A DNA stretch of 64,000 nucleotides from contig NZ_CP092497.1 of NCBI RefSeq assembly GCF_022479115.1, positions 1,984,001 to 2,048,000 of the forward strand, read 5' to 3'. A program made the position numbers and the translations under genes. The notes below the pieces were generated by a model that saw only the letters and a list, made by a program, of their open reading frames with translations, searched no databases and was not told where the DNA came from. This document shows positions 17,591 through 25,782 of the stretch, in pieces; position 1 is the stretch's first letter, and every line of letters begins with the position of its first letter. Source of the stretch: Amycolatopsis sp. EV170708-02-1 (lineage in GTDB: Bacteria > Actinomycetota > Actinomycetes > Mycobacteriales > Pseudonocardiaceae).

Positions 17591-17606
17591 CAAAAGGGGA
17601 AAGAAA

Positions 17607-18245
17607 ATGACGAAAATGAAGCGCCTGGCGGGAATCATCGCCGCCGCCGCGGGTGTCCTGACCCTGGTCACCGCTCCGGCCGCGACCGCGGCCCCGAAGC
17701 CCGCCGGCGACGGGTTCAACACCGTCACCGTGCACGGCATCAAGCTCATCCCGGTCAAGCGCACCTCGACCGGTGCGCGCACGCAGGCCGCGGGTGTCGC
17801 CGACGCGGACATGTACCTCATCCCGTCCGGGCTCAACCCGAACAAGTGCTGGGACGCCGACCTCAACACCATCAACCGCAACGGCACCAAGATGCAGCTC
17901 TGGGACTGCAACCTGAACGCGGACCACCAGGCGTTCTACATCACCGACAACCCCGAGGGCTACTCCCGCTTCCAGAACGTGGCCAGCGGCCGCTACCTGG
18001 ACGCGGACCTCAACAGCATCAACAAGAACGGCACCATCGTCCAGCTCTGGGACTTCATCGCCGGTGCCAAGAACCAGTGGTGGGCCGGCACCGTCAACCC
18101 CGAGGGTTACGTCCGCTTCCAGAGCCCGGCCAGCGGCCGCTACCTGACCGCTGAGGGCAACTCGTCCACCAACGGCACCCGGCTCCAGCTGTGGAGCTTC
18201 ATCGCCGGTGGCCGCAGCCAGTGGTGGGGCGACACCCCCGCCTGA
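17607..18245 (+). CDS. Secreted ricin-type beta-trefoil lectin
   Basis: 212-residue exported protein with a Sec signal peptide (about 1-28, cleavage near ATAAP) and a single beta-trefoil of three repeats. Each repeat ends in the QxW-like motif: KMQLWDCN, IVQLWDFI and RLQLWSFI, preceded by NGT, and each has a GRYLDAD/GRYLTAE block. No catalytic domain is attached, so it is predicted to bind carbohydrate outside the cell. The ATG follows AAAGGGGAAAGAAA. Four hairpins follow the gene. A LacI-type site and a strong hairpin in its leader suggest sugar-responsive control. Confidence 0.88.
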   Translation: MTKMKRLAGIIAAAAGVLTLVTAPAATAAPKPAGDGFNTVTVHGIKLIPVKRTSTGARTQAAGVADADMYLIPSGLNPNKCWDADLNTINRNGTKMQLWDCNLNADHQAFYITDNPEGYSRFQNVASGRYLDADLNSINKNGTIVQLWDFIAGAKNQWWAGTVNPEGYVRFQSPASGRYLTAEGNSSTNGTRLQLWSFIAGGRSQWWGDTPA

Positions 18246-18260
18246 TCCCGGCTGACCGCT

Positions 18261-18311
18261 CCGTGAGGGCCTCCTTCCCTACTCTCAAGGTAGGGAAGGA
18301 GGCCCTCACGG
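18261..18311. repeat. Long palindrome after lectin gene (family A)
   Basis: Two perfect 22-base arms (18261-18282 and 18290-18311) around a 7-base loop; the core is GTGAGGGCCTCCTTCCCTAC. It can form a very stable RNA hairpin 16 bases after the lectin stop and probably terminates transcription. A near copy is at 53266-53320. Confidence 0.85.
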
Positions 18312-18390
18312 CCTTCTGGCGCCGAGGGCGGTTTGTCACGAGGCGGCACCTGCGGCCGAACCGCCGCTCCCGTAGCCGACACCGGGGGCG

Positions 18391-18431
18391 AAGGCTCCTT
18401 TCGCCGCATCAGACTCGGTGAAGGGAGCCTT
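18391..18431. repeat. Imperfect palindrome (family B)
   Basis: Arms AAGGCTCCTTTC (18391-18402) and GAAGGGAGCCTT (18420-18431) match at 11 of 12 positions across a 17-base loop. It is the second of four hairpins in the 389-base gap 18246-18634, which contains no gene I can support. Confidence 0.65.
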
Positions 18432-18507
18432 CAGCCCACACCACTCCGCTAGTGCCTACCCGCGCAGGTTGGATCAGCCCAATGGCTACTGGTGGCGACC
18501 ATCGCGT

Positions 18508-18558
18508 CCGTGAAGGCCTCCTTGAGGGACTCTGGGTCCCTCAAGGAGGCCTTCACGG
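18508..18558. repeat. Long palindrome (family B)
   Basis: Perfect 23-base arms (18508-18530 and 18536-18558) around TCTGG. The core GTGAAGGCCTCCTTGAGG is shared with other family B elements in the window. No uridine tract follows. Confidence 0.85.
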
Positions 18559-18582
18559 CATTCCACTGTGTACAGGGGCCGA

Positions 18583-18626
18583 ACGCGAAGGGCCCCTTCC
18601 CAACGCGGGAAAGGGGCCCTTCGCGT
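18583..18626. terminator. Palindromic terminator after prcA (family B)
   Basis: ACGCGAAGGGCCCCTT (18583-18598) pairs perfectly with 18611-18626. It lies 8 bases beyond the prcA stop on the minus strand and is the likely end of the dop-pup-prcB-prcA transcript; it may also stop plus-strand transcripts from the lectin side. Confidence 0.75.
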
Positions 18627-18634
18627 ACAGAGGC

Positions 18635-19396
18635 TCAGTCCTTCTTGGACTCACCATCCGGCTTGTCGCCGTCGGCGTCGTCCTTCTTCGGCTCTTCCGG
18701 CTCGGCGGGCAGCAGCGCCTCCAGCGCCGCACCGGCGACCCGGCGGAACTTGCGGCCCCGCCGTTCCCGCTCCAGCACGGCGACCTCGAGCTTCACCGGG
18801 TCCGAATCGCCGTTCGAGGGCGTGGGGGTGTTGTCTCGCAACGCCTTCACCGCGACGCCGAGCGCCGCTTCCAGCTCCATGTCCGACTCGAAGCTCTCCT
18901 TGAGCTTCGTGCTGAGCGTGTCGGCCTGACCGCCCATCACGACGAACTTCGGCTCGTCGAAGATCGAACCGTCGTAGGTCAACCGGTACAGCTGGTCCTC
19001 GGCGGCGGTCGCGCCGACCTCGGCGACGCAGACCTCGACCTCGAACGGTTTCAGCTGCTCGGTGAAGATGCTGCCCAGCGTCGCGGCGTACGCGTTCGCC
19101 AGCGCACGCGCGCTGACGTCCCGCCGGTCGTACTGGTAGCCCTTCAGGTCCGCGTGCCGGATACCGGCGACACGGAGGTTCTCGAACTCGCTGTAGCGGC
19201 CCACGGCCGCGAAACCGATCCGGTCGTAGATCTCCGACACCTTGTGCAACGTCGCCGAGGGGTTCTCGGCCACGAACAGCACGCCACCGCGGTACTTGAG
19301 CACGACCACGCTCCGGCCACGCGCGATGCCCTTGCGCGCGATCTCGGAACGCTCCCGCATCAACTGCTCGGGAGAGGCGTACAACGGCATCGTCAC
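18635..19396 (-). CDS. prcA: Proteasome alpha subunit PrcA
   Basis: Alpha ring subunit of the 20S core particle, 253 residues. It forms the gated antechamber ring and does not cleave. The GTG at 19396 is chosen because GGAG lies 7 bases upstream; an ATG two codons on is the alternative. It has the typical [20 protein letters not shown] start, [20 protein letters not shown] and [20 protein letters not shown], and a disordered acidic/basic tail rich in Glu, Asp and Lys. It follows prcB by 52 bases on the same strand and ends at a strong hairpin. Confidence 0.97.
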   Translation of the reverse strand: MTMPLYASPEQLMRERSEIARKGIARGRSVVVLKYRGGVLFVAENPSATLHKVSEIYDRIGFAAVGRYSEFENLRVAGIRHADLKGYQYDRRDVSARALANAYAATLGSIFTEQLKPFEVEVCVAEVGATAAEDQLYRLTYDGSIFDEPKFVVMGGQADTLSTKLKESFESDMELEAALGVAVKALRDNTPTPSNGDSDPVKLEVAVLERERRGRKFRRVAGAALEALLPAEPEEPKKDDADGDKPDGESKKD

Positions 19397-19448
19397 TGTG
19401 GTGCTCCGCTCTTTCGGGCTCTCATCGGAAAGGGGACAGGGAGGACGG

Positions 19449-20285
19449 CTAGCGCCCGCGCTCGGCTCGTCCGGCCACGACCGCCTCGGCCACCGCGGTC
19501 GTCTGCTCGAGCGGCAACGCCACCGCACCCTGCTCCGCGGTGACCGTCACGATCGTCGGGAAGATCCGGCGCACCAGATCCGGCCCGCCGGTCGCGGTGT
19601 CGTCGTCCGCCGCGTCGTACAACGCCTCCACCGCCGTCCGGATCGCGCCTTCGGCGTCCGCGTCCGGGTCGTACAGCTTCTTCAGCGAGCCCTTCGCGAA
19701 CAGCGAACCCGAGCCGATGGCGTGGTAGCCGGCGTTCTCCTCGTAGCGCCCGCCCGTCGCGTCGTACGAGACGATGCGGCCCGCGTGCTTCGCGTCCTCG
19801 GCGTCGGGGTCGTACCCGACGAACAGCGGCAGCACGGCCAGCCCGGCCATCGCCATCTCGAGGTTGGACTTCACCAGCCCCGCGAGCTTGTTCGTCTTGC
19901 CGTCGAGCGAGAGCGAAACACCCTCGATCTTCTCGTAGTGCGCCAGTTCGACCGCGTACAGCCGCACCATCTCGATCGCCAGCCCGGCCGAGCCCGCGAT
20001 GCCCACCGCCGAGTACTCGTCGGTGACGTGGACCTTCTCCATGTCGCGTGAGGCGATCAGGTTGCCCGACGTCGCCCGCCGGTCACCGGCGATCAGCACC
20101 CCGCCCGCGAACTTGACCGCGACGATCGTCGTGCCGTGCGGCGCGTCCAGCCCGCCCGCGCCCGTCGCGACCCGCCGCTCCGGGAGCAGCTCGGGCGCCT
20201 GCGCCCGAAGGAAGTCCGAGAACGACGAGGTCGCCGACGAGAAGTACGCGGCGGGCAGCGCCGACTTACCCGAGGTGTGTTCCAT
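19449..20285 (-). CDS. prcB: Proteasome beta subunit PrcB
   Basis: Catalytic beta subunit, 278 residues including a propeptide of about 51 residues. Self-processing should occur in [12 protein letters not shown], leaving Thr52 as the N-terminal nucleophile; the conserved lysine and downstream GSGSLFAKG region are present. It assembles as two inner heptamer rings between PrcA rings. It is followed by prcA and preceded by pup, the standard order. The ribosome-binding site is weak (GGAACTTTGAGCACGT), perhaps because of coupling to pup. Confidence 0.97.
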   Translation of the reverse strand: MEHTSGKSALPAAYFSSATSSFSDFLRAQAPELLPERRVATGAGGLDAPHGTTIVAVKFAGGVLIAGDRRATSGNLIASRDMEKVHVTDEYSAVGIAGSAGLAIEMVRLYAVELAHYEKIEGVSLSLDGKTNKLAGLVKSNLEMAMAGLAVLPLFVGYDPDAEDAKHAGRIVSYDATGGRYEENAGYHAIGSGSLFAKGSLKKLYDPDADAEGAIRTAVEALYDAADDDTATGGPDLVRRIFPTIVTVTAEQGAVALPLEQTTAVAEAVVAGRAERGR

Positions 20286-20362
20286 ACGTGCTCAAAGTTC
20301 CAATCTGTGTGATCCGCCGGCTCCGCACAGGCGGCCCCGGCCAGGGGCCGCCGGGAAACGAG

Positions 20363-20557
20363 CTACTCGCCGCCCTTTTGCACGTACGCGCGCACGAAGT
20401 CCTCGGCGTTCTCCTCGAGCACGTCGTCGATCTCGTCGAGGATCGTGTCGACGTCCTCACCGAGCTTCTCGCGCCGCTCCTGGCCCGCCGGACCGCCTTC
20501 CTCGAACTCTTCGTCCGAGTCGCCGCCGCCGTGCTTTTCGATCTTTTCCTGAGCCAT
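20363..20557 (-). CDS. pup: Prokaryotic ubiquitin-like protein Pup, ending in Gly-Gly-Glu
   Basis: 64-residue intrinsically disordered tag, the usual length. It is very acidic with a central helical region (DVDTILDEIDDVLEENAEDF) that binds the Mpa coiled coils, and ends in VQKGGE. The final codon is GAG, so the C-terminal glutamate is encoded directly and deamidation of Gln by Dop is not required before ligation. The ATG follows GGGAGGCGAG. The gene lies between dop (97 bases upstream) and prcB (77 bases downstream). Confidence 0.97.
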   Translation of the reverse strand: MAQEKIEKHGGGDSDEEFEEGGPAGQERREKLGEDVDTILDEIDDVLEENAEDFVRAYVQKGGE

Positions 20558-20654
20558 CTCGCCTCCCGGTGTGGCCGATGTTTCCTAGCCTACCCAGCGG
20601 TCCCGACATTCCGTGGGATCCGTGATCGCTTAACCCCGATGAAAGGAAATCCCG

Positions 20655-22157
20655 CTAGTCCGAACCGGTGAGCGCCTCCACCAGCTCCTCGGCGGTCGCG
20701 GAGTCGTCCAGCAACTTCCCCACGTGGGCCTTCGTGCCCCGCAACGGCTCCAACGTCGGGATCCGCACCAGCGATTCCCGGCCGACGTCGAAGATGACCG
20801 AATCCCACGACGCCGCGGCGATGGAGTTGGCGTACTTCTCCAGCGTGCGGCCCCGGAAATAGGCCCTGGTGTCCGAAGGCGGGGTCGTGATCGCCTCCAG
20901 CACCTCCTCCTCGGTCACCAGGCGCTTCATAGAACCCCTGGTGACGAGCCTGTTGTACAGGCCCTTGTCCAGCCGGACATCCGAGTACTGCAGGTCGACC
21001 AGCCGCAACCGCGGCGCGCCCCAGGCCAGCTGGTCCCGCGCGCGGTAGCCCTCGAGCAACCGCAGCTTCGCCGGCCAGTCCAGCCTGTCCGCGCATTCCT
21101 GGGGGTCCCGTGCCAGCGCGTCGAGGATCTCGCCCCAGACCCGCAGGACCTCCTTGGAGGCCTCGTCCGCGCCGGTGCGCTCCAGATTCGCCGACGCGAT
21201 CTCGTGATAGGCGAACTGGAGGTCCAGCCCGGTGTACTTGCGCCCGTTGGCCAGCGACACCTTCGCCTTCAGCGTGGGGTCGTGGCTGATCTGGTGCACG
21301 GCCCGCACCGGCTCGTCCAGTTTCAGGTCGTCGAACCGGATGCCCGCCTCGATCAGGTCCAGCACCAGCGCCGTCGTGCCGACCTTGAGATACGTCGAGT
21401 ACTCGGCCAGGTTCGCGTCGCCGATGATGACGTGGAGACGGCGGTACTTGTCGGCGTCGGCGTGCGGCTCGTCGCGGGTGTTGATGATGCCGCGTTTGAG
21501 GGTCGTCTCCAGGCCGACCTCGACCTCGATGTAGTCGGACCGCTGCGAGAGCTGGAAACCCGCTTCCTCGCTCTGCTGCCCGACGCCGACCCGGCCGGAG
21601 CCCGTGATCACCTGACGGGAGACGAAGAACGGCGTCAGTCCCCCGATCACCGCGGTGAACGGGGTCGACCGCTGCATCAGGTAGTTCTCGTGCGTGCCGT
21701 AGCTCGCGCCCTTGCCGTCGACGTTGTTCTTGTACAGCTGCAGCGGGGGCTGCCCGGGGACGGTGGCGGCCTTGCGCGCCGCCTCTTCCATGACCCGTTC
21801 GCCCGCCTTGTCCCAGATGACCGCGTCGCGCGCGTTCGTCACCTCGGGCGCCGAGTACTCCGGGTGAGCGTGGTCGACGTACAGCCGCGCCCCGTTGGTC
21901 AGGATCACGTTCGCCGCGCCGAGGTCCTCGACGTCCGGGTCGTGCCCTGGGCCGCTCGGGCCGGTCAGGTCGAACCCGCGGGCGTCGCGCAGGGGCGATT
22001 CCACCTCGTAGTCCCACCGTGCCCGCCTGGCCCGCGGGATGTCCGCCGCGGCCGCGTAGGCGAGCACGACCTGGGTCGAGGTGAGTACCGGGTTCGCCGT
22101 CGCGTCGCCCGGCACCGCGATGCCGTACTCGACTTCGGTTCCCATGATCCGCCGCAT
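20655..22157 (-). CDS. dop: Dop, Pup deamidase/depupylase
   Basis: Carboxylate-amine ligase-like enzyme, 500 residues from the ATG at 22157 ([18 protein letters not shown]). It hydrolyses the Pup-lysine isopeptide bond and, in species with Pup-Gln, deamidates Pup. Signature segments include [40 protein letters not shown] and the C-terminal [14 protein letters not shown]. It is a distant paralogue of PafA in the same window. Because Pup here already ends in Glu, only the depupylase role seems needed. It diverges from the NUDIX gene with just 43 bases between starts. Confidence 0.96.
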   Translation of the reverse strand: MRRIMGTEVEYGIAVPGDATANPVLTSTQVVLAYAAAADIPRARRARWDYEVESPLRDARGFDLTGPSGPGHDPDVEDLGAANVILTNGARLYVDHAHPEYSAPEVTNARDAVIWDKAGERVMEEAARKAATVPGQPPLQLYKNNVDGKGASYGTHENYLMQRSTPFTAVIGGLTPFFVSRQVITGSGRVGVGQQSEEAGFQLSQRSDYIEVEVGLETTLKRGIINTRDEPHADADKYRRLHVIIGDANLAEYSTYLKVGTTALVLDLIEAGIRFDDLKLDEPVRAVHQISHDPTLKAKVSLANGRKYTGLDLQFAYHEIASANLERTGADEASKEVLRVWGEILDALARDPQECADRLDWPAKLRLLEGYRARDQLAWGAPRLRLVDLQYSDVRLDKGLYNRLVTRGSMKRLVTEEEVLEAITTPPSDTRAYFRGRTLEKYANSIAAASWDSVIFDVGRESLVRIPTLEPLRGTKAHVGKLLDDSATAEELVEALTGSD

Positions 22158-22200
22158 ACCCACCACCCTACGGGGTCGGGGGCGTGCGACGATGCCCCCC

Positions 22201-22719
22201 ATGTCAGGCAGTGACGAACTCGTTGCGCTCTATGACCTCGACGGAACCGCGGTGGGCGCGGCCACGCGCTCCCGGGTCCGCGCCGAGGGGCTCTGGCACG
22301 CGGCGGGCGTGGTGTTGGTCCGTTCGAGTGACGGAGAGCGCGTTTACGTGCATCTCCGTACGGCCACCAAGGACGTCTATCCCTCCACATGGGACTGCTG
22401 GGCGGGCGGCATCGTCGCCGCGGGCGAGACCCCGGAGGAATGCGCGCGCCGGGAACTGGCTGAAGAACTGGGTGTTCACGGAGTGGAACTGCGGCCGCTT
22501 TTCGTCCACGTCACCGACGACGAGACGATCCGTGCCCACAATTTCGCCTTCGAAACGCGCTGGGACGGCCCTTTCGTCCATCAGCCGTCCGAAGTGGTCG
22601 AAGGACGCTGGCTGACGCTGAGTGAGTTGCGTTCGTGGCTCGACGATCCGGAGAGCCGGTTCATCCCGGACGGACGTCTGGGCGCCCTGGAGTGGTTCCG
22701 GCGACGAGATGCGCGCTAG
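22201..22719 (+). CDS. NUDIX hydrolase
   Basis: 172-residue NUDIX protein. The NUDIX box is complete: [20 protein letters not shown] followed by ELGV, fitting GX5EX7REUXEEXGU. The N-terminus ([20 protein letters not shown]) and overall layout resemble the isopentenyl-diphosphate isomerase-like/YfcD subgroup, which acts on nucleoside diphosphate-linked compounds; the substrate is not known. Start ATG at 22201; another ATG lies three codons upstream. It diverges from dop. Its stop shares CTAG (22716-22719) with the convergent lipoprotein gene. Confidence 0.87.
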   Translation: MSGSDELVALYDLDGTAVGAATRSRVRAEGLWHAAGVVLVRSSDGERVYVHLRTATKDVYPSTWDCWAGGIVAAGETPEECARRELAEELGVHGVELRPLFVHVTDDETIRAHNFAFETRWDGPFVHQPSEVVEGRWLTLSELRSWLDDPESRFIPDGRLGALEWFRRRDAR

Positions 22720-23321
22720 GCCGAACGGAGCCGCTGCGCGACGATCGGCAGCAACCGCTTCGCCGCGTCCGTCGCCCGTGCCTCGGTTCCGGCGGTCACG
22801 CTGAGGGCGGAGACGAGCTTCCCCTTGGCGAGCAACACCGTGCACGTCGTGCCCTCGCACCAGGCGCGCTGGATCTCGACGCCGGTCTGCTTCGTCAGGG
22901 TGAGTTTCTTGCCGTCGCAATCCGCCTGGGTGACGACGTCCGACGCGTCACGGTCGGTGTACTCGGTGACCTGGTGTTCCAGCGTCGAACCGCTCGGGTA
23001 CGACCATGTCGCCGAGCGGCTCGTCCCGCGGGTGAGACCGGTCAGACAGCCGGACACCTTGCTCTCGCCGGGAACGACCTCTTCCTCGGCGACATCCTCG
23101 TCGGTCAGCAACGCGGCGGAGACGGCCGCGGGGACGGGAGCCTGGGTCGACGGCGGCGGAACCGGGTTCGCCTGCGGCTTGACCGAGGGCTGTGCGGGCT
23201 CGACCGTGGGCGTCGGCGCCGGGTCGTCGTAGTAGGTGTCGAGGTCGTTGGGCCGGTCGGCGCATCCCGACAGACCGAACAGCGCGACCGTCGCCACCGC
23301 GAGCACCTGCCGATGACGCAC
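22716..23321 (-). CDS. Predicted lipoprotein of unknown function
   Basis: 201 residues from the GTG at 23321, which follows GGAGGACTCGAGA. The signal peptide ends in a lipobox (LFGLSGC) with the lipidated cysteine near residue 20. A Pro/Thr/Ala-rich linker follows, then a compact C-terminal domain with four cysteines (SGCLTGL, ADCDG, AWCEGTTC) that probably forms disulfides. No family is recognised with confidence. It is anchored outside the cell membrane. It lies between dop and mpa in an inserted block. Confidence 0.8.
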   Translation of the reverse strand: MRHRQVLAVATVALFGLSGCADRPNDLDTYYDDPAPTPTVEPAQPSVKPQANPVPPPSTQAPVPAAVSAALLTDEDVAEEEVVPGESKVSGCLTGLTRGTSRSATWSYPSGSTLEHQVTEYTDRDASDVVTQADCDGKKLTLTKQTGVEIQRAWCEGTTCTVLLAKGKLVSALSVTAGTEARATDAAKRLLPIVAQRLRSA

Positions 23322-23377
23322 TCTCGAGTCCTCCCCGATGTCCCGCCTGACGTTTGCCGCGAGACTAGTCCAGCCCT

Positions 23378-24331
23378 TCACCGCCAGCCGAGGCAGGACC
23401 TGTGCCGCCAGTAGGCGGACGGCTCCTCGGCGAGTGTCGCGAGTTCAGCGAGTTCGTCGGCGGTCAGGTTCGCCTTCGCGGCAACGAGATTCTCCCGCAG
23501 CTGGGCCGTACTCGACGGGCCGATGACCGCGACCGGCCGCCAGTCCTGCGCGAGCACCGCCGCGATGGCCACCGCGTCCGGACCCGTCCCGTGCTCCCGC
23601 GCGATCCGCGCCAGCGGTGACGGCGGCTCGACCACGAGCCGTCCGTTCGCGACGGTTTCCTTGACCAGCACCCGTTTCCCGGCGGCGTGCGCTTCCGCGA
23701 GCGCCGGGCCGACGGAGGGTTCGAGCAGGTTCCACGTCGACTGCACGGCGCCGAAGACCGGGATTCCGGCCACCTCCAGCTCGAACGCCCGCCGGACCGC
23801 GTCCGCCTGGGCGGGCCCGGAGGTGGAGAAGCCCACCGGGACACCGCCGGCGGCGAGTTCCGCGAGCGCGCCGATCAGCCGGTCGTCGGCGAACAGCGGA
23901 CTGTCCACAGTGAGCGAGTGGACCTGGTAGAGCGAGACCGCTTTCCCCAGCAGGCCAACGGTTTCCGCCCACTGCTCGGCGAACCGCGCCGCGGTGTGTT
24001 CCTTGACCTCGTGCACCTCCGCGTCGAGCTTCCACTCCCCCACGTAGCGGTAGCCCCATTTGCTCGACACCGTCACGTCCGCGTGCCCGCGGTCGGCGAG
24101 CCATCCGGCCAGGAACTCCTCCGAAGAACCATACGAACGGGCGACGTCGATCCAGCGGACGCCCGCGCCGTAGGCGTCGTCCAGCACGTCGTACGTCGCC
24201 GCGCGCATCGCCTCGAACTCGCGGCCCGGCGGCAACACCTCGGCCCGGCCGAGGTTGATGTACGCGGGCCTGCCGAGTGCCGCCAGCCCGACGGCGATCC
24301 GGTCGCCGACGGGGGTTTCCGTGTCCGTCAC
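23378..24331 (-). CDS. Aldo/keto reductase
   Basis: 317-residue TIM-barrel AKR, predicted to reduce aldehydes or ketones with NADPH. The catalytic tetrad is visible: Asp and Tyr in WIDVARSYG, Lys in SSKWGYRY, His in LYQVHSL. The cofactor end has VIGPSSTAQLRENL. The GTG at 24331 overlaps the stop of the preceding gene by 4 bases (GTGA), so the two are coupled. A longer upstream frame is an artefact of that gene. Confidence 0.9.
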   Translation of the reverse strand: MTDTETPVGDRIAVGLAALGRPAYINLGRAEVLPPGREFEAMRAATYDVLDDAYGAGVRWIDVARSYGSSEEFLAGWLADRGHADVTVSSKWGYRYVGEWKLDAEVHEVKEHTAARFAEQWAETVGLLGKAVSLYQVHSLTVDSPLFADDRLIGALAELAAGGVPVGFSTSGPAQADAVRRAFELEVAGIPVFGAVQSTWNLLEPSVGPALAEAHAAGKRVLVKETVANGRLVVEPPSPLARIAREHGTGPDAVAIAAVLAQDWRPVAVIGPSSTAQLRENLVAAKANLTADELAELATLAEEPSAYWRHRSCLGWR

Positions 24332-24672
24332 CGGGCTCCTTCGTTCTTGTGGCGGAGGATCGCGAGCCACTGGCTCGAATTCTGTGCCTGCCGGTGAAGC
24401 TTTTCGAGGCGGGCCGCCGGGGCTCGAACGTAACCCTTGCCGAACACCGGCGCGATCTGGCGGAGGCTGGCGCCCTCCTCCCTCGCGGCGAGCAACGCCC
24501 AGTCCGAGGCGTCGGCACAAGCCGCGGAGGCGCGGCGCAACTCACCCAGCAGCTCGATCAGTTCGGGGGCGCTCACGTCGCCCGACCGGACGGCGGCGGC
24601 CGTCGTTTCCAGCCAGGCCAGGACATCGGCTTCGGTGATCGGCGCGCGCGGGCGCCCGGCGGATTCGCTCAC
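24328..24672 (-). CDS. Small protein with HTH-like C-terminal region
   Basis: 114 residues, no named family recognised. It is mostly helical; EEGASLRQIAPVFGKGYVRA resembles the helix-turn-helix of small regulators that decide whether to use a substrate. It starts with GTG and appears leaderless, 8 bases after TATACT. The aldo/keto reductase is translationally coupled downstream, so this protein may regulate or assist it. Evidence for function is only contextual. Confidence 0.65.
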   Translation of the reverse strand: MSESAGRPRAPITEADVLAWLETTAAAVRSGDVSAPELIELLGELRRASAACADASDWALLAAREEGASLRQIAPVFGKGYVRAPAARLEKLHRQAQNSSQWLAILRHKNEGAR

Positions 24673-24680
24673 GGCCCGGA

Positions 24681-24697
24681 AGTATAGGTCGTTATAC
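24681..24697 (-). promoter_or_regulatory. Leaderless promoter with small palindrome
   Basis: On the minus strand TATACT (24686 to 24681) lies 8 bases before the GTG at 24672, the spacing of a leaderless -10 element. It overlaps a GTATA-N6-TATAC inverted repeat (24682-24697), a possible self-regulation site. The -35 is not clear. Confidence 0.45.
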
Positions 24698-24816
24698 GGC
24701 CGGTTCGGGCGAGCGCCACGCGGGAGGCGTCGAACACATCGTCCGAAAACCGCTGGAGCGCAAGGGGGACGCCGGGATTCACTGGGCCCGGACTTGCGGA
24801 ATCAGGAGAAGGACAA

Positions 24817-25728
24817 TTGGGACGTTTCAGTATCGCGATCCGGTTCGCGGCGCTCGCGATCGTATGGGGTGCGAGTTTTCTGTTCATCAAGGTCGGCCTC
24901 ACCGGCCTCTCGCCCGCTCAGGTGGCACTCGCCCGTATCTGCCTCGGCGCCTTGGCGCTGCTGGCCATCGCGGCCTGGCGTCGTAAGCCACTCCCCCGCG
25001 ATCCGGCGCTCTGGGGCCATCTCGCGGTCGTCTCCGTGCTGCTGTGCGTCATCCCGTTCCTGTTGTTCTCCTGGGCCGAGCAGTACATCTCCTCCGGGCT
25101 CGCGAGCATCTTCAACGCGACGACACCGCTGATCACCATGCTCATCGCCGCCGCGGCCCTGCCGTCGGAACGGTTCACGAAGGCGCGCACGACCGGACTC
25201 GTCCTCGGCTTCCTCGGAGTGCTCACCATCGTCGGGGTCTGGCAAGGGATCGACGTCTCCCACGAGCTGACCGCGCAGCTGGCGTGCCTGGGCGCGACGA
25301 CCTGCTATGGGATCTCGTTCGTCTACGTGCGACGGTTCATCTCCTGGCGGAACCTCGACGCGCCGACCATCGCGCTGGGACAGGTGTGCTGCGGCGCGGT
25401 CGTGATGCTGGCGCTGGCCCCGTTCATCGCGACGACGCCGGCGCGTCTCGACACGCCGATCGTGCTCAGCATGATCGCGCTCGGAGCGCTCGGCACCGGG
25501 CTCGCCTACGCCTGGAACGCGTCGATCATCGCGGCGTGGGGAGCGTCGAACGCGTCCGCCGTGACCTACCTCACACCGGTCGTCGGTGTACTGCTCGGCG
25601 TCCTCGTGCTCGACGAACCCCTGGCGTGGAACCAGCCCGTCGGCGCGCTGCTCGTCGTCCTGGGCATCCTGGCCGCGCACGGGCGGCTCAGCCCGCGCAA
25701 GAAGGTCGAGGAAGCCGTAGCCGTGTGA
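24817..25728 (+). CDS. EamA/DMT-family transporter
   Basis: 303-residue inner-membrane exporter of the drug/metabolite transporter superfamily, with ten membrane helices in two EamA halves. The first half begins RFAALAIVWGASFLFIKVGL and the second QLACLGATTCYGISFVYVRR; the typical AxxxxSAxxYLxP-like ASNASAVTYLTPVVGVLLGV and LDEP are present. The TTG start at 24817 has a strong site, AGGAGAAGGACAA. Substrate unknown; family members export amino acids, nucleosides or drugs. It converges on mpa across a perfect hairpin. Confidence 0.9.
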   Translation: MGRFSIAIRFAALAIVWGASFLFIKVGLTGLSPAQVALARICLGALALLAIAAWRRKPLPRDPALWGHLAVVSVLLCVIPFLLFSWAEQYISSGLASIFNATTPLITMLIAAAALPSERFTKARTTGLVLGFLGVLTIVGVWQGIDVSHELTAQLACLGATTCYGISFVYVRRFISWRNLDAPTIALGQVCCGAVVMLALAPFIATTPARLDTPIVLSMIALGALGTGLAYAWNASIIAAWGASNASAVTYLTPVVGVLLGVLVLDEPLAWNQPVGALLVVLGILAAHGRLSPRKKVEEAVAV

Positions 25729-25730
25729 CA

Positions 25731-25775
25731 CGAAGGGGCCCTTCACCGCGACGCATGCGGTGAAGGGCCCCTTCG
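25731..25775. terminator. Bidirectional palindromic terminator (family B)
   Basis: Perfect 19-base arms CGAAGGGGCCCTTCACCGC (25731-25749) and its complement (25757-25775) around GACGCAT. It fills the 54-base gap between the convergent EamA and mpa stops and probably ends both transcripts. Confidence 0.8.
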
Positions 25776-25782
25776 GCTCGTG

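Noticed and set aside
18261..18626. Insertion sequence or transposon ends
   Set aside because: No transposase frame and no target-site duplications were seen around the palindromes; short non-autonomous elements remain possible and are listed as a finding.
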